A stretch of DNA of 64,000 nucleotides, from assembly GCA_027490145.1 (NCBI GenBank), contig JAIXYQ010000012.1, forward strand, positions 83,549 to 147,548, in the 5' to 3' direction. A program made the translations under genes and the position numbers. The stretch comes from Planctomycetaceae bacterium. Its GTDB lineage: Bacteria > Planctomycetota > Phycisphaerae > Phycisphaerales > SM1A02. Below the pieces are notes generated by a model. It was given only the letters and a program-made list of their open reading frames with translations, did no database searches and had not been told where the DNA came from. Positions 15,339 through 22,886 of the stretch are shown here, piece after piece. How positions within the stretch are numbered: position 1 is the first letter of the stretch; each line of letters starts with the position of its first letter.

Positions 15339-16349
15339 ATGGATGAGGCACCGATCAATCCAGGGATCGCACGCACGCTGGCCCGCCACCCCCGACCGCT
15401 CGGTGGTGACACGGTCCGCAGCGTCGGTCCATCGGCATTCAGCCTGACCGACCAGATCCTCCAGGATGGCGTGCAGCAGCGCGTGATCGGCAAGAAGCCG
15501 GATTGGCTCCGCGCCAAGGTTCCCGGCGGCGAGGGCTACGACCGCCTCAAGGCGATCATCGATGAACATCGCCTGCACACGGTGTGCCAGGAGGCCAGTT
15601 GCCCCAACATGGGTGAGTGCTGGAGCCGTGGCAGCGCCACGATCATGATCCTCGGTGACACGTGCACCCGCAGCTGCGGCTTCTGCAACGTGAAGACCGG
15701 CAAGCCACCCGTCTTCGATGCCGACGAACCGCGCCGCGTGGCGGCGAGCCTGGCGCTGATGGGGCTGAAGCATGTGGTCATCACGAGCGTGAACCGTGAT
15801 GAGTTGCCCGATGGTGGTGCAGCGATCTGGGCCGAGACCATCGAACGCGTGCATGAGGCGTGCCCGGGCATGAGCGTCGAAGTGCTCGTGGGTGATTTCC
15901 TCGGCGACGAGAAGGCCATCCAGGTGGTGTGCGATGCGCGGCCCGAGATCATCAGCCACAACATGGAGACGGTGCACCGCATGCACCCGGCCGTGCGGCC
16001 GCAGGCGAAGTACGAACGAAGCCTGGCGGTGCTGCGCCAGATGAAGGCGAGCGGCCTGGTCACCAAGACCGGCTGCATGGTCGGCATCGGCGAGCGTGAC
16101 GACGAGGTGCTCGAGTTGATGGACGACATCCGCGCTGCATGCGAATGCGACGTCCTCACGATCGGCCAGTACCTGCAACCCACGCGCAACCACTTGCCGA
16201 TCGACCGCTGGGTGCATCCTGACAGCTTCCGCATGTTCAAGGAGCAAGCCTTGGCGCGCGGGTTCCGCGTCTGTGAGAGTGGCCCTTTGGTGCGAAGCAG
16301 TTATCGAGCTGACGAACAGGCCGCGTTGTTGAGCACGCCTCGTCGTTGA
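15339..16349 (+). CDS. lipA: Lipoyl synthase
   Basis: A 336-residue radical SAM enzyme that inserts two sulphurs into protein-bound octanoyl chains to form the lipoyl cofactor of 2-oxoacid dehydrogenases. The auxiliary cluster motif is CQEASCPNMGEC (Cx4Cx5C), the radical SAM cluster motif is CTRSCGFC (CxxxCxxC), and the C-terminal SSY motif is present in VRSSYRADE. The N-terminus is about 40 residues longer than in short LipA proteins. No lipB is adjacent, so the octanoyl donor gene lies elsewhere. The unit seems monocistronic. Confidence 0.96.
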   Translation: MDEAPINPGIARTLARHPRPLGGDTVRSVGPSAFSLTDQILQDGVQQRVIGKKPDWLRAKVPGGEGYDRLKAIIDEHRLHTVCQEASCPNMGECWSRGSATIMILGDTCTRSCGFCNVKTGKPPVFDADEPRRVAASLALMGLKHVVITSVNRDELPDGGAAIWAETIERVHEACPGMSVEVLVGDFLGDEKAIQVVCDARPEIISHNMETVHRMHPAVRPQAKYERSLAVLRQMKASGLVTKTGCMVGIGERDDEVLELMDDIRAACECDVLTIGQYLQPTRNHLPIDRWVHPDSFRMFKEQALARGFRVCESGPLVRSSYRADEQAALLSTPRR

Positions 16350-16509
16350 CCGGCCGTTGATCGCCGGTGCAGCGTGATCAGGCTCTCCCTGGTCGGTGTG
16401 GTGGATCGTTCCGGAATCCTCATTCAGGGTTTGTCTTGTGGTGGGGCGGAACCCATGTTCCGTCTGGGTTGGTGGGACCGCGCGCGTGGTTCGCGCGGAG
16501 GGAGAGGAC
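16350..16509. other. 160-base intergenic leader before the PilZ gene
   Basis: ACCGGC at 16349-16354 and GCCGGT a few bases on form a small hairpin after lipA. AACCCA (16450-16455) and TGGGTT (16465-16470) pair further on, ahead of a GGAG ribosome site. I tested the region by eye for a cyclic-di-GMP riboswitch because PilZ proteins bind that molecule, and found no match to the known GEMM core. Confidence 0.3.
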
Positions 16510-16854
16510 ATGCCTGAACATTTCGACGATCTTCGCAGTCTCCGCAAGGCCATGGCACAAGCGCTCGCCGAGGACCGCCGTGATCGCGGCCGCATGGCCA
16601 TCGTCACCGATGTCCTGGTGAGGTGGCACCATGAACCCAACAAGCAGGTGCGCTACGAGACGTTGGACATCTCCGAGGGCGGCATGCGCATCCGCAGCAG
16701 TTGTGCGCTGCTCGAAGGCATGACCGGACGGGTGCGGCTGAGCCTGCCCGACACCCCGACCATCGATCGGCCGGCCATGGTGGCGTGGAGCCGCGCGTGC
16801 TACGACCGCGAGGGCCGCATCGACCACTTCGAGGCGGGCATCCGCCTGTTCTGA
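16510..16854 (+). CDS. PilZ domain protein
   Basis: A 114-residue cytoplasmic protein. The core RYETLDISEGGMRIRS contains the PilZ D/NxSxxG motif (DISEGG), preceded by a basic stretch (RRDRGRMAIVTDVLVRW) where the RxxxR binding motif is expected, and it ends with EAGIRLF, as PilZ domains commonly do. PilZ proteins sense cyclic-di-GMP. A diguanylate cyclase gene lies 2 kb away at 18875-19795, which supports a local role for this messenger. The start is chosen for a GGAGGGAGAGG ribosome site. It converges with the M16 gene, four bases apart. Confidence 0.8.
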   Translation: MPEHFDDLRSLRKAMAQALAEDRRDRGRMAIVTDVLVRWHHEPNKQVRYETLDISEGGMRIRSSCALLEGMTGRVRLSLPDTPTIDRPAMVAWSRACYDREGRIDHFEAGIRLF

Positions 16855-16858
16855 TCGA

Positions 16859-18085
16859 TCACGCCGGGGCGGGACGGGTGCGGCCCGTCACCCAGGGCAC
16901 CAACGGGAATCGCCCTGCGACCCGCCGGGCATCTTCGACGGTGACCGACTCGATGTGACCAAGTTCGTCAGTGAGCGATCGGTATGCAAGCCCGTGCGCC
17001 CAGTTGGCTCCGAGCCGGCGCATGCGGCCCGATGGGCGCTCGCCCGCGAGCGTGACCATGGTGGCGACCTTGGCACGCACGGAAGACAGTTCCTCGTCGC
17101 TCACGCCCTGCGCGACCTTCCCGAGTTCGCGCACCAGGATCGACTCGACCTCGGCGCCGTCCTCGGGATCGCACGTCGCGCTGATGAGCACGTCGCCGCA
17201 ATCGTCGTGCATGTCCAGCGAGACGTCCGCGCTGTCGGCCAGGCCGGGTTCGACCAGGGCCCAGTGCAGGCGGCCGCTGTCGGAATCGCTGAGCACCTGG
17301 CACAGGACCATGCATGCGTAGCGATCCTCGTCGAACGCTGATGGGCCGGGCGCCAGACCGAGGACATAGTGTCGCGAGGCCTTGGCGCTCTCGATCGTGA
17401 AGTCCATGCGCCGGTGGGTCGACGGCACGCGATCGTTGCGCGGCGATTGCGGCGGGACCATGCCCAGTTCCGCCTCCGCCGTCCGGATCGCCGCATCGAG
17501 ATCGACCTTGCCCGCAAGGGCAAGCACGGTGTTGTCGGGGCTGTAGCGCGCCGTGAAGTAGTCGCGCATGCTGCCGACGTCCATGGCCTGGATCGATTCC
17601 GGGGTGCCGAGCACCCGATGGCCGAGCGGGTTGCCGCCGTGGAACGCCTCCGCGGCGCGCTCGTACAGCGGCCAGAACGGATTGTCGTCGTACATGGCGA
17701 TCTCTTCGAGGATCACCTTGCGTTCCTCGTCGAAATCCTCGCCGCGGAGGGCCGGACGGAGCAGGTCCGACAGGAGCGAGATGGCCTCGGACTGGCGATC
17801 GGGAAGCACATGGGCGTGGTACGCCGTCATGTCGATCGTGGTGAAGGCGTTGTGCTCGGCACCGATGGCGTCGAATCGACGGTTCACGTCCTGCGCGACC
17901 ACCGAGGCCGACCCCTTGAACATCATGTGCTCGAGGAAGTGGCTCACCCCCATGAGCCGCGACGGCTCGTCACGACCACCGGTCCTGACGAAGTACCCGG
18001 CGGCCATCGTGTGGGCACCGGGATCGATCTCGGCGATGATCGTGAGACCATTGGGCAGGCGGTGTTCGCTGTAGGCCGTGCGCAT
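16859..18085 (-). CDS. Catalytic M16 family zinc peptidase
   Basis: A 408-residue peptidase of the pitrilysin/insulinase superfamily, about the length of a bacterial M16B subunit. The inverted zinc motif is GVSHFLEHMMFKG (HxxEH), and the distal Glu lies in EERKVILEEIAMYDD. The opening HRLPNGLTIIAE and the segment HNAFTTIDMTAYHAHVL are typical. No signal peptide is seen, so it is cytoplasmic or exported by another route. The non-catalytic homologue at 5709-6959 may be its partner subunit. The start at 18085 (MRTAYSEHRLPNG) fits a -10-like TAGCAT seven bases upstream. Confidence 0.92.
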   Translation of the reverse strand: MRTAYSEHRLPNGLTIIAEIDPGAHTMAAGYFVRTGGRDEPSRLMGVSHFLEHMMFKGSASVVAQDVNRRFDAIGAEHNAFTTIDMTAYHAHVLPDRQSEAISLLSDLLRPALRGEDFDEERKVILEEIAMYDDNPFWPLYERAAEAFHGGNPLGHRVLGTPESIQAMDVGSMRDYFTARYSPDNTVLALAGKVDLDAAIRTAEAELGMVPPQSPRNDRVPSTHRRMDFTIESAKASRHYVLGLAPGPSAFDEDRYACMVLCQVLSDSDSGRLHWALVEPGLADSADVSLDMHDDCGDVLISATCDPEDGAEVESILVRELGKVAQGVSDEELSSVRAKVATMVTLAGERPSGRMRRLGANWAHGLAYRSLTDELGHIESVTVEDARRVAGRFPLVPWVTGRTRPAPA

Positions 18086-18092
18086 GATGCCG

Positions 18093-18098
18093 ATGCTA
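18093..18098 (-). promoter_or_regulatory. -10-like TAGCAT containing the recO stop codon
   Basis: On the minus strand TAGCAT ends seven bases before the M16 ATG. Its first three bases are the TAG stop of recO, so the promoter and the end of the preceding gene coincide. Confidence 0.42.
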
Positions 18099-18839
18099 GT
18101 CGTGTCGCCGGTCCGTCCCGCGCTGCTGCACGGGCCGTGTGCCTTGCGGGATCGGTCCGAAGAACGCGGCCTGCGTCCCGGGTTCGAGCTGGAGATGGTG
18201 GCGCACGCAGGCCGCCAACAGCGTGGCTCCACGGAGTGCGTCCGCCGCCGGCAGCGATGGGTCGCCTTCGAGTGCGCGCTGGATGGCCGCCAGGGTCGAC
18301 GATCGGACCGTCCAGGTGCGTTCGTTGGTGTGGTCGACGCAACCCATGCCTGGATCGAAGGCGCATGTCTCGGTCGCAGGTGTGCTCAGCCTGGGTCCGA
18401 AGCCGGTCTCGCCCAGCAGCGCCCAGAGGAACCTGACCATCGAGGGTTCGACGTCGCCGCGGCTGAATCCATGGAAGGCCTCGATCACGCCGTCGAACAG
18501 TTCAGGATGGGGATCGTGCGGTTCGAGCATCCGGCCGATGCACTCGAGCACGTACCAGGCGCCGGTGTTGGCGCGCGGCAGGGTCCGCAGCGCAGGCCAC
18601 GATTCCGTCGGCAACCACGAGGTCAGCGTGCAGAGGTCACCGCTGCGGGCCTCGATCCAGGAGAGTTCGCCCATGGTGAGCAGGTCCATGCCGCCCGAAA
18701 AGGCACCACGTTCGCGACGCGCACCCTTCGCAATGCCGCGAACGATGCCGCTGGTCCGGCAGAACATGCCGACGGTCTGGCTGGTGTCGCTGAAATCCCA
18801 GTGACGGATGCAGATGGCCTGGTCGTGGTGCGTGGCCAT
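18096..18839 (-). CDS. recO: DNA repair protein RecO
   Basis: A 247-residue RecO: an N-terminal OB-fold part (DQAICIRHWDFSDTSQTVGM, then GIVRGIAKGARR) and a helical C-terminal part. RecO works with RecR to load RecA on single-stranded DNA and anneals strands. GIVRGIAKGARRERGAFSGG is the diagnostic stretch (the family pattern is ...vakGar+s+sr..g.l). The zinc Cys pairs seen in some RecO proteins are not obvious here. I start at the ATG at 18839; a GTG at 18848 is in frame. The 35 bases between it and the upstream diguanylate cyclase gene consist of a tandem repeat. Confidence 0.85.
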   Translation of the reverse strand: MATHHDQAICIRHWDFSDTSQTVGMFCRTSGIVRGIAKGARRERGAFSGGMDLLTMGELSWIEARSGDLCTLTSWLPTESWPALRTLPRANTGAWYVLECIGRMLEPHDPHPELFDGVIEAFHGFSRGDVEPSMVRFLWALLGETGFGPRLSTPATETCAFDPGMGCVDHTNERTWTVRSSTLAAIQRALEGDPSLPAADALRGATLLAACVRHHLQLEPGTQAAFFGPIPQGTRPVQQRGTDRRHD

Positions 18840-18840
18840 G

Positions 18841-18880
18841 GGACTCACCGTGACTCAACGCGATCCACCGCGACTCACGC
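18841..18880. repeat. Four tandem 10-base units between the diguanylate cyclase and recO genes
   Basis: Units at 18841, 18851, 18861 and 18871 follow the pattern (T/C/G)GA(C/T)TCA(A/C)CG. The array covers the diguanylate cyclase stop codon and the recO ribosome-site region. On the coding strand it gives several TGA triplets, as in the repeat after fdxA. Confidence 0.65.
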
Positions 18881-19795
18881 CGTCGACGACACCGCCACAC
18901 GGTTCCGGCCACCCTGCTTGGCCTGGTAGAGCGCCGTGTCGGCGGCCTTGAGCATCGATTCCGCCGTATCGCGGCCGGGTCCGAACTCGGCGACGCCGAA
19001 GCTCGCGGTCACCACGAGTCCGGGATGGTCGTTCCAGCTGATGTGTTCGAGTTGCTCTCGGTAGCGATTGGCGACCTCCTCGGCCTCGACCGCCGTCGTG
19101 GAGGGCAGGATCACGCAGAACTCCTCGCCGCCGTACCGACACGCCACGTCCGAGCTGCGGCCGCTCGACAGGATCTGTGCGAAACGCTCGATCACGAGGT
19201 CGCCGAACGGATGTCCGAAGTGGTCGTTGTGGTGCTTGAAGCGGTCGATGTCGCAGAGGATCATCGAGAGCGGCTGGCCGTGGCGTCGGGCCTCGTCGAC
19301 CTCGGCCGCCAGGCGCTGATTCATGTAGGACCGGTTCCAGAGGCCCGTCAGGCCATCGATCTGCGCCTTCTGGGCGAGCATCTTCATGAGCCGCTGCGAC
19401 CGGATCGCGGTCCGGACGCGAGCCTTGAGTTCGACGACCTCGAACGGCTTGCTGACGAAATCGACGGCGCCCTGGTCGAGCGCACGGACCTTGTCCATCG
19501 CTTCCTCGGTGCCGCTGATGAAGATCACCGCGATGTCCTGGGTCAGTGGATCGTTCTTCAGCGTGGTCAGCACGTCGAAGCCATTCATGTCCTCCATGTC
19601 GATGTCCAGGAGGATGACGTCGGGCTGGAGTTCACGCGCCATCGCGAGGCCTTCGCGGGCGTTGATCGCCCCGTGGATCTCCAGGCGCTCGTGCTGCAGG
19701 CGGAACTTGAGCAGCCGGTGGATGAGTTCACTGTCGTCGATGGCCAGCAGGCGCGCCGTGGCGGCCGCGAAGGCCATGGGGTCGATGGAGTTCAT
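18875..19795 (-). CDS. PleD-like response regulator diguanylate cyclase
   Basis: A 306-residue cytoplasmic protein: receiver domain (residues about 14-130) with phospho-acceptor Asp64 in VILLDIDMEDMNG and Lys in FVSKPFEVVE, then a GGDEF domain (about 150-300) with active-site GGEEF at 222-226. The inhibitory I-site RSSD sits five residues before it, so product inhibition by cyclic-di-GMP is expected. It makes cyclic-di-GMP in response to phosphorylation. The start is the ATG that overlaps the HPt stop (ATGA), so the phosphotransfer protein and the cyclase are cotranslated. A PilZ protein at 16510 could be an effector. Confidence 0.93.
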   Translation of the reverse strand: MNSIDPMAFAAATARLLAIDDSELIHRLLKFRLQHERLEIHGAINAREGLAMARELQPDVILLDIDMEDMNGFDVLTTLKNDPLTQDIAVIFISGTEEAMDKVRALDQGAVDFVSKPFEVVELKARVRTAIRSQRLMKMLAQKAQIDGLTGLWNRSYMNQRLAAEVDEARRHGQPLSMILCDIDRFKHHNDHFGHPFGDLVIERFAQILSSGRSSDVACRYGGEEFCVILPSTTAVEAEEVANRYREQLEHISWNDHPGLVVTASFGVAEFGPGRDTAESMLKAADTALYQAKQGGRNRVAVSSTA

Positions 19796-20097
19796 GGAAC
19801 GACCCTCGCGCACAAGGTGACCAAGGCCCGGGCGGCCGTGCGGGCATCGACCAGGCGTTGCTCACGGATGGCCAGCTCGATCACCCTGGCTGCCTCGGTG
19901 ATGCACGGGAAGCCGTACCCACCACCGGCACCCTTGAGCTGGTGGGCCATGGCGCGGGCCTGGTCGATCGCACCTTGATCGATGCGCTCAAGGATCGCAT
20001 GGGCCCGGGTGGGCAGCGACGCGACGAACTCGGCGATCAGGATGGCCATGTCTGGATCATCGGCAAAGTCACTCGTGATGGGTCCATCATCGGGCAT
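19792..20097 (-). CDS. HPt histidine phosphotransfer protein
   Basis: A 101-residue four-helix-bundle protein. The phosphorylated His is His52 in MAHQLKGAGGGYGFP, the standard HPt motif (AHxLKGxxxxxG). HPt proteins relay phosphate between a hybrid kinase and a response regulator; here the coupled receiver of the diguanylate cyclase is the obvious partner. No cognate hybrid kinase is in the window. A -10-like TACCCT lies 12 bases before the ATG. Confidence 0.9.
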   Translation of the reverse strand: MPDDGPITSDFADDPDMAILIAEFVASLPTRAHAILERIDQGAIDQARAMAHQLKGAGGGYGFPCITEAARVIELAIREQRLVDARTAARALVTLCARVVP

Positions 20098-20109
20098 GGC
20101 TCAAGCAAG

Positions 20110-20115
20110 AGGGTA
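20110..20115 (-). promoter_or_regulatory. -10-like TACCCT before the HPt gene
   Basis: TACCCT on the minus strand ends 12 bases before the ATG at 20097. It would drive the HPt-cyclase-recO unit. Confidence 0.35.
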
Positions 20116-20134
20116 CGCCAACACGGCGCCGCGC

Positions 20135-20140
20135 TAGCAT
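20135..20140 (+). promoter_or_regulatory. -10-like TAGCAT before the MBL-fold gene
   Basis: TAGCAT overlaps an upstream in-frame ATG (20139) and precedes the ATG at 20166 by 25 bases, so 20166 is the more likely start. Confidence 0.35.
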
Positions 20141-20165
20141 GGATCCTTCCGCCACGGACCGCCCC

Positions 20166-21113
20166 ATGATCCCGAACCCCCCCGCCAAAGACGGTCAGCT
20201 TTCGTTCCTCTGGCTGCCGCCCCACCGCGTGCAGGGCTTCAGCGTGGCGGGCGAGCAGACCGTGGTCCATGTCCCGGAACTCGAGGTGGCCTTCGACGTC
20301 GGTTTCTGCCCGCGCGTCCTGGTGCCGTGCCCCTCGATCGCGCTCTCCCACGCGCACATGGACCACATCGGCGGCCTTCCGTACTGGTTCAGCCAGCGGT
20401 ACTTCCAGAAGCTCCCGGCAGGCAAGGTGCATTGCCACCACGCCATCGCCCAACCCCTGCTCAACATGATGAAGGGTTGGGTGGACCTCGAGCGGCAACA
20501 GACGCCGCACGAGGTGATCGGCATGGAGGATGGCCAGGAAGTCCTCCTGAAGCCGAACATCTGGCTGCGCGCCATCGAGGTTCGCCACACCGTGCCGGCG
20601 CTGGGATTCGTCGTCATCGAACGGCGCAACAAGCTCAAGCCCGAGTTCGCGGACCTGCCGGCCGATGCGTTGCGTGAGGCCAAGGCGCGCGGTGAGTCAA
20701 TCACCCGCCAGATCGACATTCCCCTGGTGGCCTACACGGGTGACACCGAGATGGGCCCCTACCTGTTGCGTGACGAGTTCCGCCAGGCACAGACCGTGGT
20801 GACGGAGTGCACCTTCTTCGATCCCGAGCACCGTGGCCGCGCCGCCACCGGCATGCATCTTCACGTCGAGGACATCCGTGAACTGTTGCAGGCATGGACG
20901 GCACGCGACGTCGTGGTCGTGCATCTGTCGCGCCGCACGATGCTCTCGTATGCACGCAAGCGGCTTGACGAGGTCGGTGGCGAGGGACGGGCGCACATCC
21001 TCATGGATCATCGCGCCACGCGGTCCCGTTATGAGCGTCAGGTGAACGAGGATCGGGAAGCATCCGAAGCGCGTGATGGTTCCGACGGTGCGGCTGAAGC
21101 AAGCACCGCATGA
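20166..21113 (+). CDS. Metallo-beta-lactamase-fold hydrolase, RNase Z-like
   Basis: A 315-residue cytoplasmic hydrolase. The metal motif is SHAHMDHIGGLPYW (HxHxDH), with further ligands probably in VRHTVPALGFVVIERR, AYTGDTEMG and the late His in VVVHLSRR. The arrangement and length resemble RNase Z/ElaC-type proteins that mature tRNA 3' ends, but the flexible-arm sequence is not obvious, so an unrelated nuclease or hydrolase is possible. The start at 20166 (MIPNPPAKDG) is chosen over 20139 because the latter lies in the -10-like hexamer. The C-terminal 25 residues are acidic and probably disordered. Confidence 0.82.
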   Translation: MIPNPPAKDGQLSFLWLPPHRVQGFSVAGEQTVVHVPELEVAFDVGFCPRVLVPCPSIALSHAHMDHIGGLPYWFSQRYFQKLPAGKVHCHHAIAQPLLNMMKGWVDLERQQTPHEVIGMEDGQEVLLKPNIWLRAIEVRHTVPALGFVVIERRNKLKPEFADLPADALREAKARGESITRQIDIPLVAYTGDTEMGPYLLRDEFRQAQTVVTECTFFDPEHRGRAATGMHLHVEDIRELLQAWTARDVVVVHLSRRTMLSYARKRLDEVGGEGRAHILMDHRATRSRYERQVNEDREASEARDGSDGAAEASTA

Positions 21114-21129
21114 TGCGTCGCGCGGGGCA

Positions 21130-21158
21130 TTGATCCCCCGGCGGCAGCCACCTATATT
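21130..21158 (+). promoter_or_regulatory. Sigma-70-type promoter of dnaA
   Basis: TTGATC (21130-21135) and TATATT (21153-21158) with a 17-base spacer make the best canonical promoter in the window. The implied leader is about 65 bases to the ATG at 21230. Confidence 0.65.
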
Positions 21159-21229
21159 CCGCCCCCCGCCCGGGATCGGGCGAACCCGGCAGGGATGCCG
21201 CTCGACACGACGAACTGGACTGGGATCCC

Positions 21230-22582
21230 ATGGGAACCGCTGCGATGCGCATGCATGACGATGACCTGAAGGCTGCACTCATCGCGTACCTGCGCAAGCA
21301 CCACACGGAAGTGTGCCGGCAATGGTTCGATGACATCGGCTTCGGCGGGATCGACGGTGGCGTGCTGCGCCTGGTCGTCGGTGAGCCCGTGCAGCTGAAC
21401 TACCTGCAGCGGGCGTGCGGCACGCAGTTCACCGACGCGGCGCAGGCCGTGACCGGGCGCTTGCTCGCGGTGCGCTTCGTCGGTTCGAGCCCGGAACTCG
21501 TCCATGAACCCGCGCCCGATGCGGTGACGGCGGACATGCCTGGATTCGGCGAGCAGATGCTGCTCTCGCCGGACTACTCCTTCGACACCTTCGTGGTCGG
21601 TCCAGGCAATCGACTGGCGCACGCGGCGGCACTGGCCGTCGCCGAGAAGCCCGGGCGTGCCTACAACCCGTTCTTCATCCATGGTGGGGTCGGTCTGGGC
21701 AAGACCCACCTGCTGCAGGCGATCTGCCAGACATTCATCCGCAACCGGCCGTCCACCAAGCTCTGCTACATCAGTTGCAGCACCTTCATGGACCTCTTCC
21801 ATGAGTCGGTGAAGTGCGGGCGCATGCAGGATTTCCGCCTGCGCTTCCGCAACGTGGATGTGTTGGTCATCGACGACATCCACTTCCTGTCCAAGCGTGA
21901 CCACTCGCAGGAGGAGTTCTTCCACACCTTCAACGCGCTGCACCAGGCCGGCAAGCAGATCGTCCTCTCGAGCGATGCGGCGCCTGAGGACATCCCGGAG
22001 CTCGAGGAGCGCCTGGTCAGCAGGTTCAAGAGCGGCCTCGTCGCGTGCATGGAGCGTCCGTGCTTCGAGACGCGCGTGGCGATCATCAAGTCGAAGGCCA
22101 AGCTCGTGGGAATCGAGCTGCCTGACGAGGTGCCTGCCTACATCGCCGCGCGCATCGATTCGAACATCCGTGAACTCGAAGGCGCACTGACGCGCGTGCG
22201 TGGCCACGCTGCCGCCAGCGGGATTCCCATCACGCTCGACAGCGCCAAGGCAGCGCTGCACGATCTTGGTTCCGGTTCGGGCGCGCCGAGCATGCAGGCG
22301 ATCATCGTCGCGGTGACCCGCTACTACGACATCAAGCTCGTTGACCTCATGTCGCGCCGGCGGACCAAGTCGATCGCGCTGCCGCGCCAAGTCTGCATGT
22401 GGCTGGCCCGCCGACACACCCGGTTCAGCCTCGAGGAAATCGGTGGGCACTTCGGGGGTCGCGACCACACCACCGTCCTCCACGCCATCCGGACCATCGA
22501 GGAACGGCGCACCAGTTGCCAGGAACTTGGGCGGGCGGTCGACGAAATCGAGCGCGCTCTGGGTCCTAGAACCACGGTCTGA
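21230..22582 (+). CDS. dnaA: Chromosomal replication initiator DnaA
   Basis: A 450-residue AAA+ initiator with all four domains. Domain I (about 1-80) is followed by a short linker, then YSFDTFVVGPGNRLAHAAA opens the ATPase. Walker A is GGVGLGKTHLL, Walker B is VLVIDDIHFL, sensor I is around IVLSSDAAPEDI, and the arginine finger region is LEERLVSRFKSGL. The C-terminal DNA-binding domain contains the family signature GGRDHTTVLHA at about residue 410. It binds 9-base DnaA boxes and melts the origin. Downstream is a 304-base low-GC stretch with DnaA-box-like sites, but no dnaN; the next gene, mutM, converges. In-frame ATGs at 21245 and 21251 are alternative starts. Confidence 0.96.
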   Translation: MGTAAMRMHDDDLKAALIAYLRKHHTEVCRQWFDDIGFGGIDGGVLRLVVGEPVQLNYLQRACGTQFTDAAQAVTGRLLAVRFVGSSPELVHEPAPDAVTADMPGFGEQMLLSPDYSFDTFVVGPGNRLAHAAALAVAEKPGRAYNPFFIHGGVGLGKTHLLQAICQTFIRNRPSTKLCYISCSTFMDLFHESVKCGRMQDFRLRFRNVDVLVIDDIHFLSKRDHSQEEFFHTFNALHQAGKQIVLSSDAAPEDIPELEERLVSRFKSGLVACMERPCFETRVAIIKSKAKLVGIELPDEVPAYIAARIDSNIRELEGALTRVRGHAAASGIPITLDSAKAALHDLGSGSGAPSMQAIIVAVTRYYDIKLVDLMSRRRTKSIALPRQVCMWLARRHTRFSLEEIGGHFGGRDHTTVLHAIRTIEERRTSCQELGRAVDEIERALGPRTTV

Positions 22583-22886
22583 CCCTGGGCTGCTTCGTCT
22601 GGGAAACCCGTGGACAAGGTGTCCGGGGGCTTCGAGGGTGCACCGTCAACCTGGCCGGCTTCGGCAGGCTGCCTCGATCGGACTCGGGCTGGACGGCTGC
22701 AAGCCGAACGGGGTTCTTGGTGGTCCGACAGCTCGACCGACATGTCATCCACACGTGAAACTTGGTGTAAGTGTTTGTTCCATTTGTGGTTGTGGTGGTG
22801 TGGTGTGGTGTATCCACAATCCGTCAAGCACTCTTTCTACGACGACGATGTCTTTTCTTCTCACAGAGGAAGGGAAGAGACCCCTG
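22583..22886. other. 304-base intergenic region, candidate replication origin (oriC)
   Basis: It lies between the converging dnaA and mutM genes and is visibly lower in GC than its surroundings from about 22740 onward. DnaA-box-like sites: TCATCCACA (22745-22753) and GTATCCACA (22810-22818), each one mismatch from TTATCCACA, and TTGTCCACG on the minus strand (22609-22617), one mismatch from the TTGTCCACA form used in other phyla. Between the first two is a strand-asymmetric G/T tract with four TGTGG units (about 22785-22810). A 10-bp stem with two G-U pairs (22851-22860 with 22869-22878) lies near the mutM end and may terminate dnaA transcription. No gene is seen. Confidence 0.5.

Noticed and set aside
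16350..16509. Cyclic-di-GMP riboswitch before the PilZ gene
   Set aside because: Small hairpins exist but the conserved GEMM core and tetraloop-receptor sequences were not found by eye.
22775..22815. TGTGG-rich tract as a CRISPR or variable repeat array
   Set aside because: The units are five bases with irregular one- to four-base gaps and no spacer structure; a DNA-unwinding or DnaA-related element fits better.
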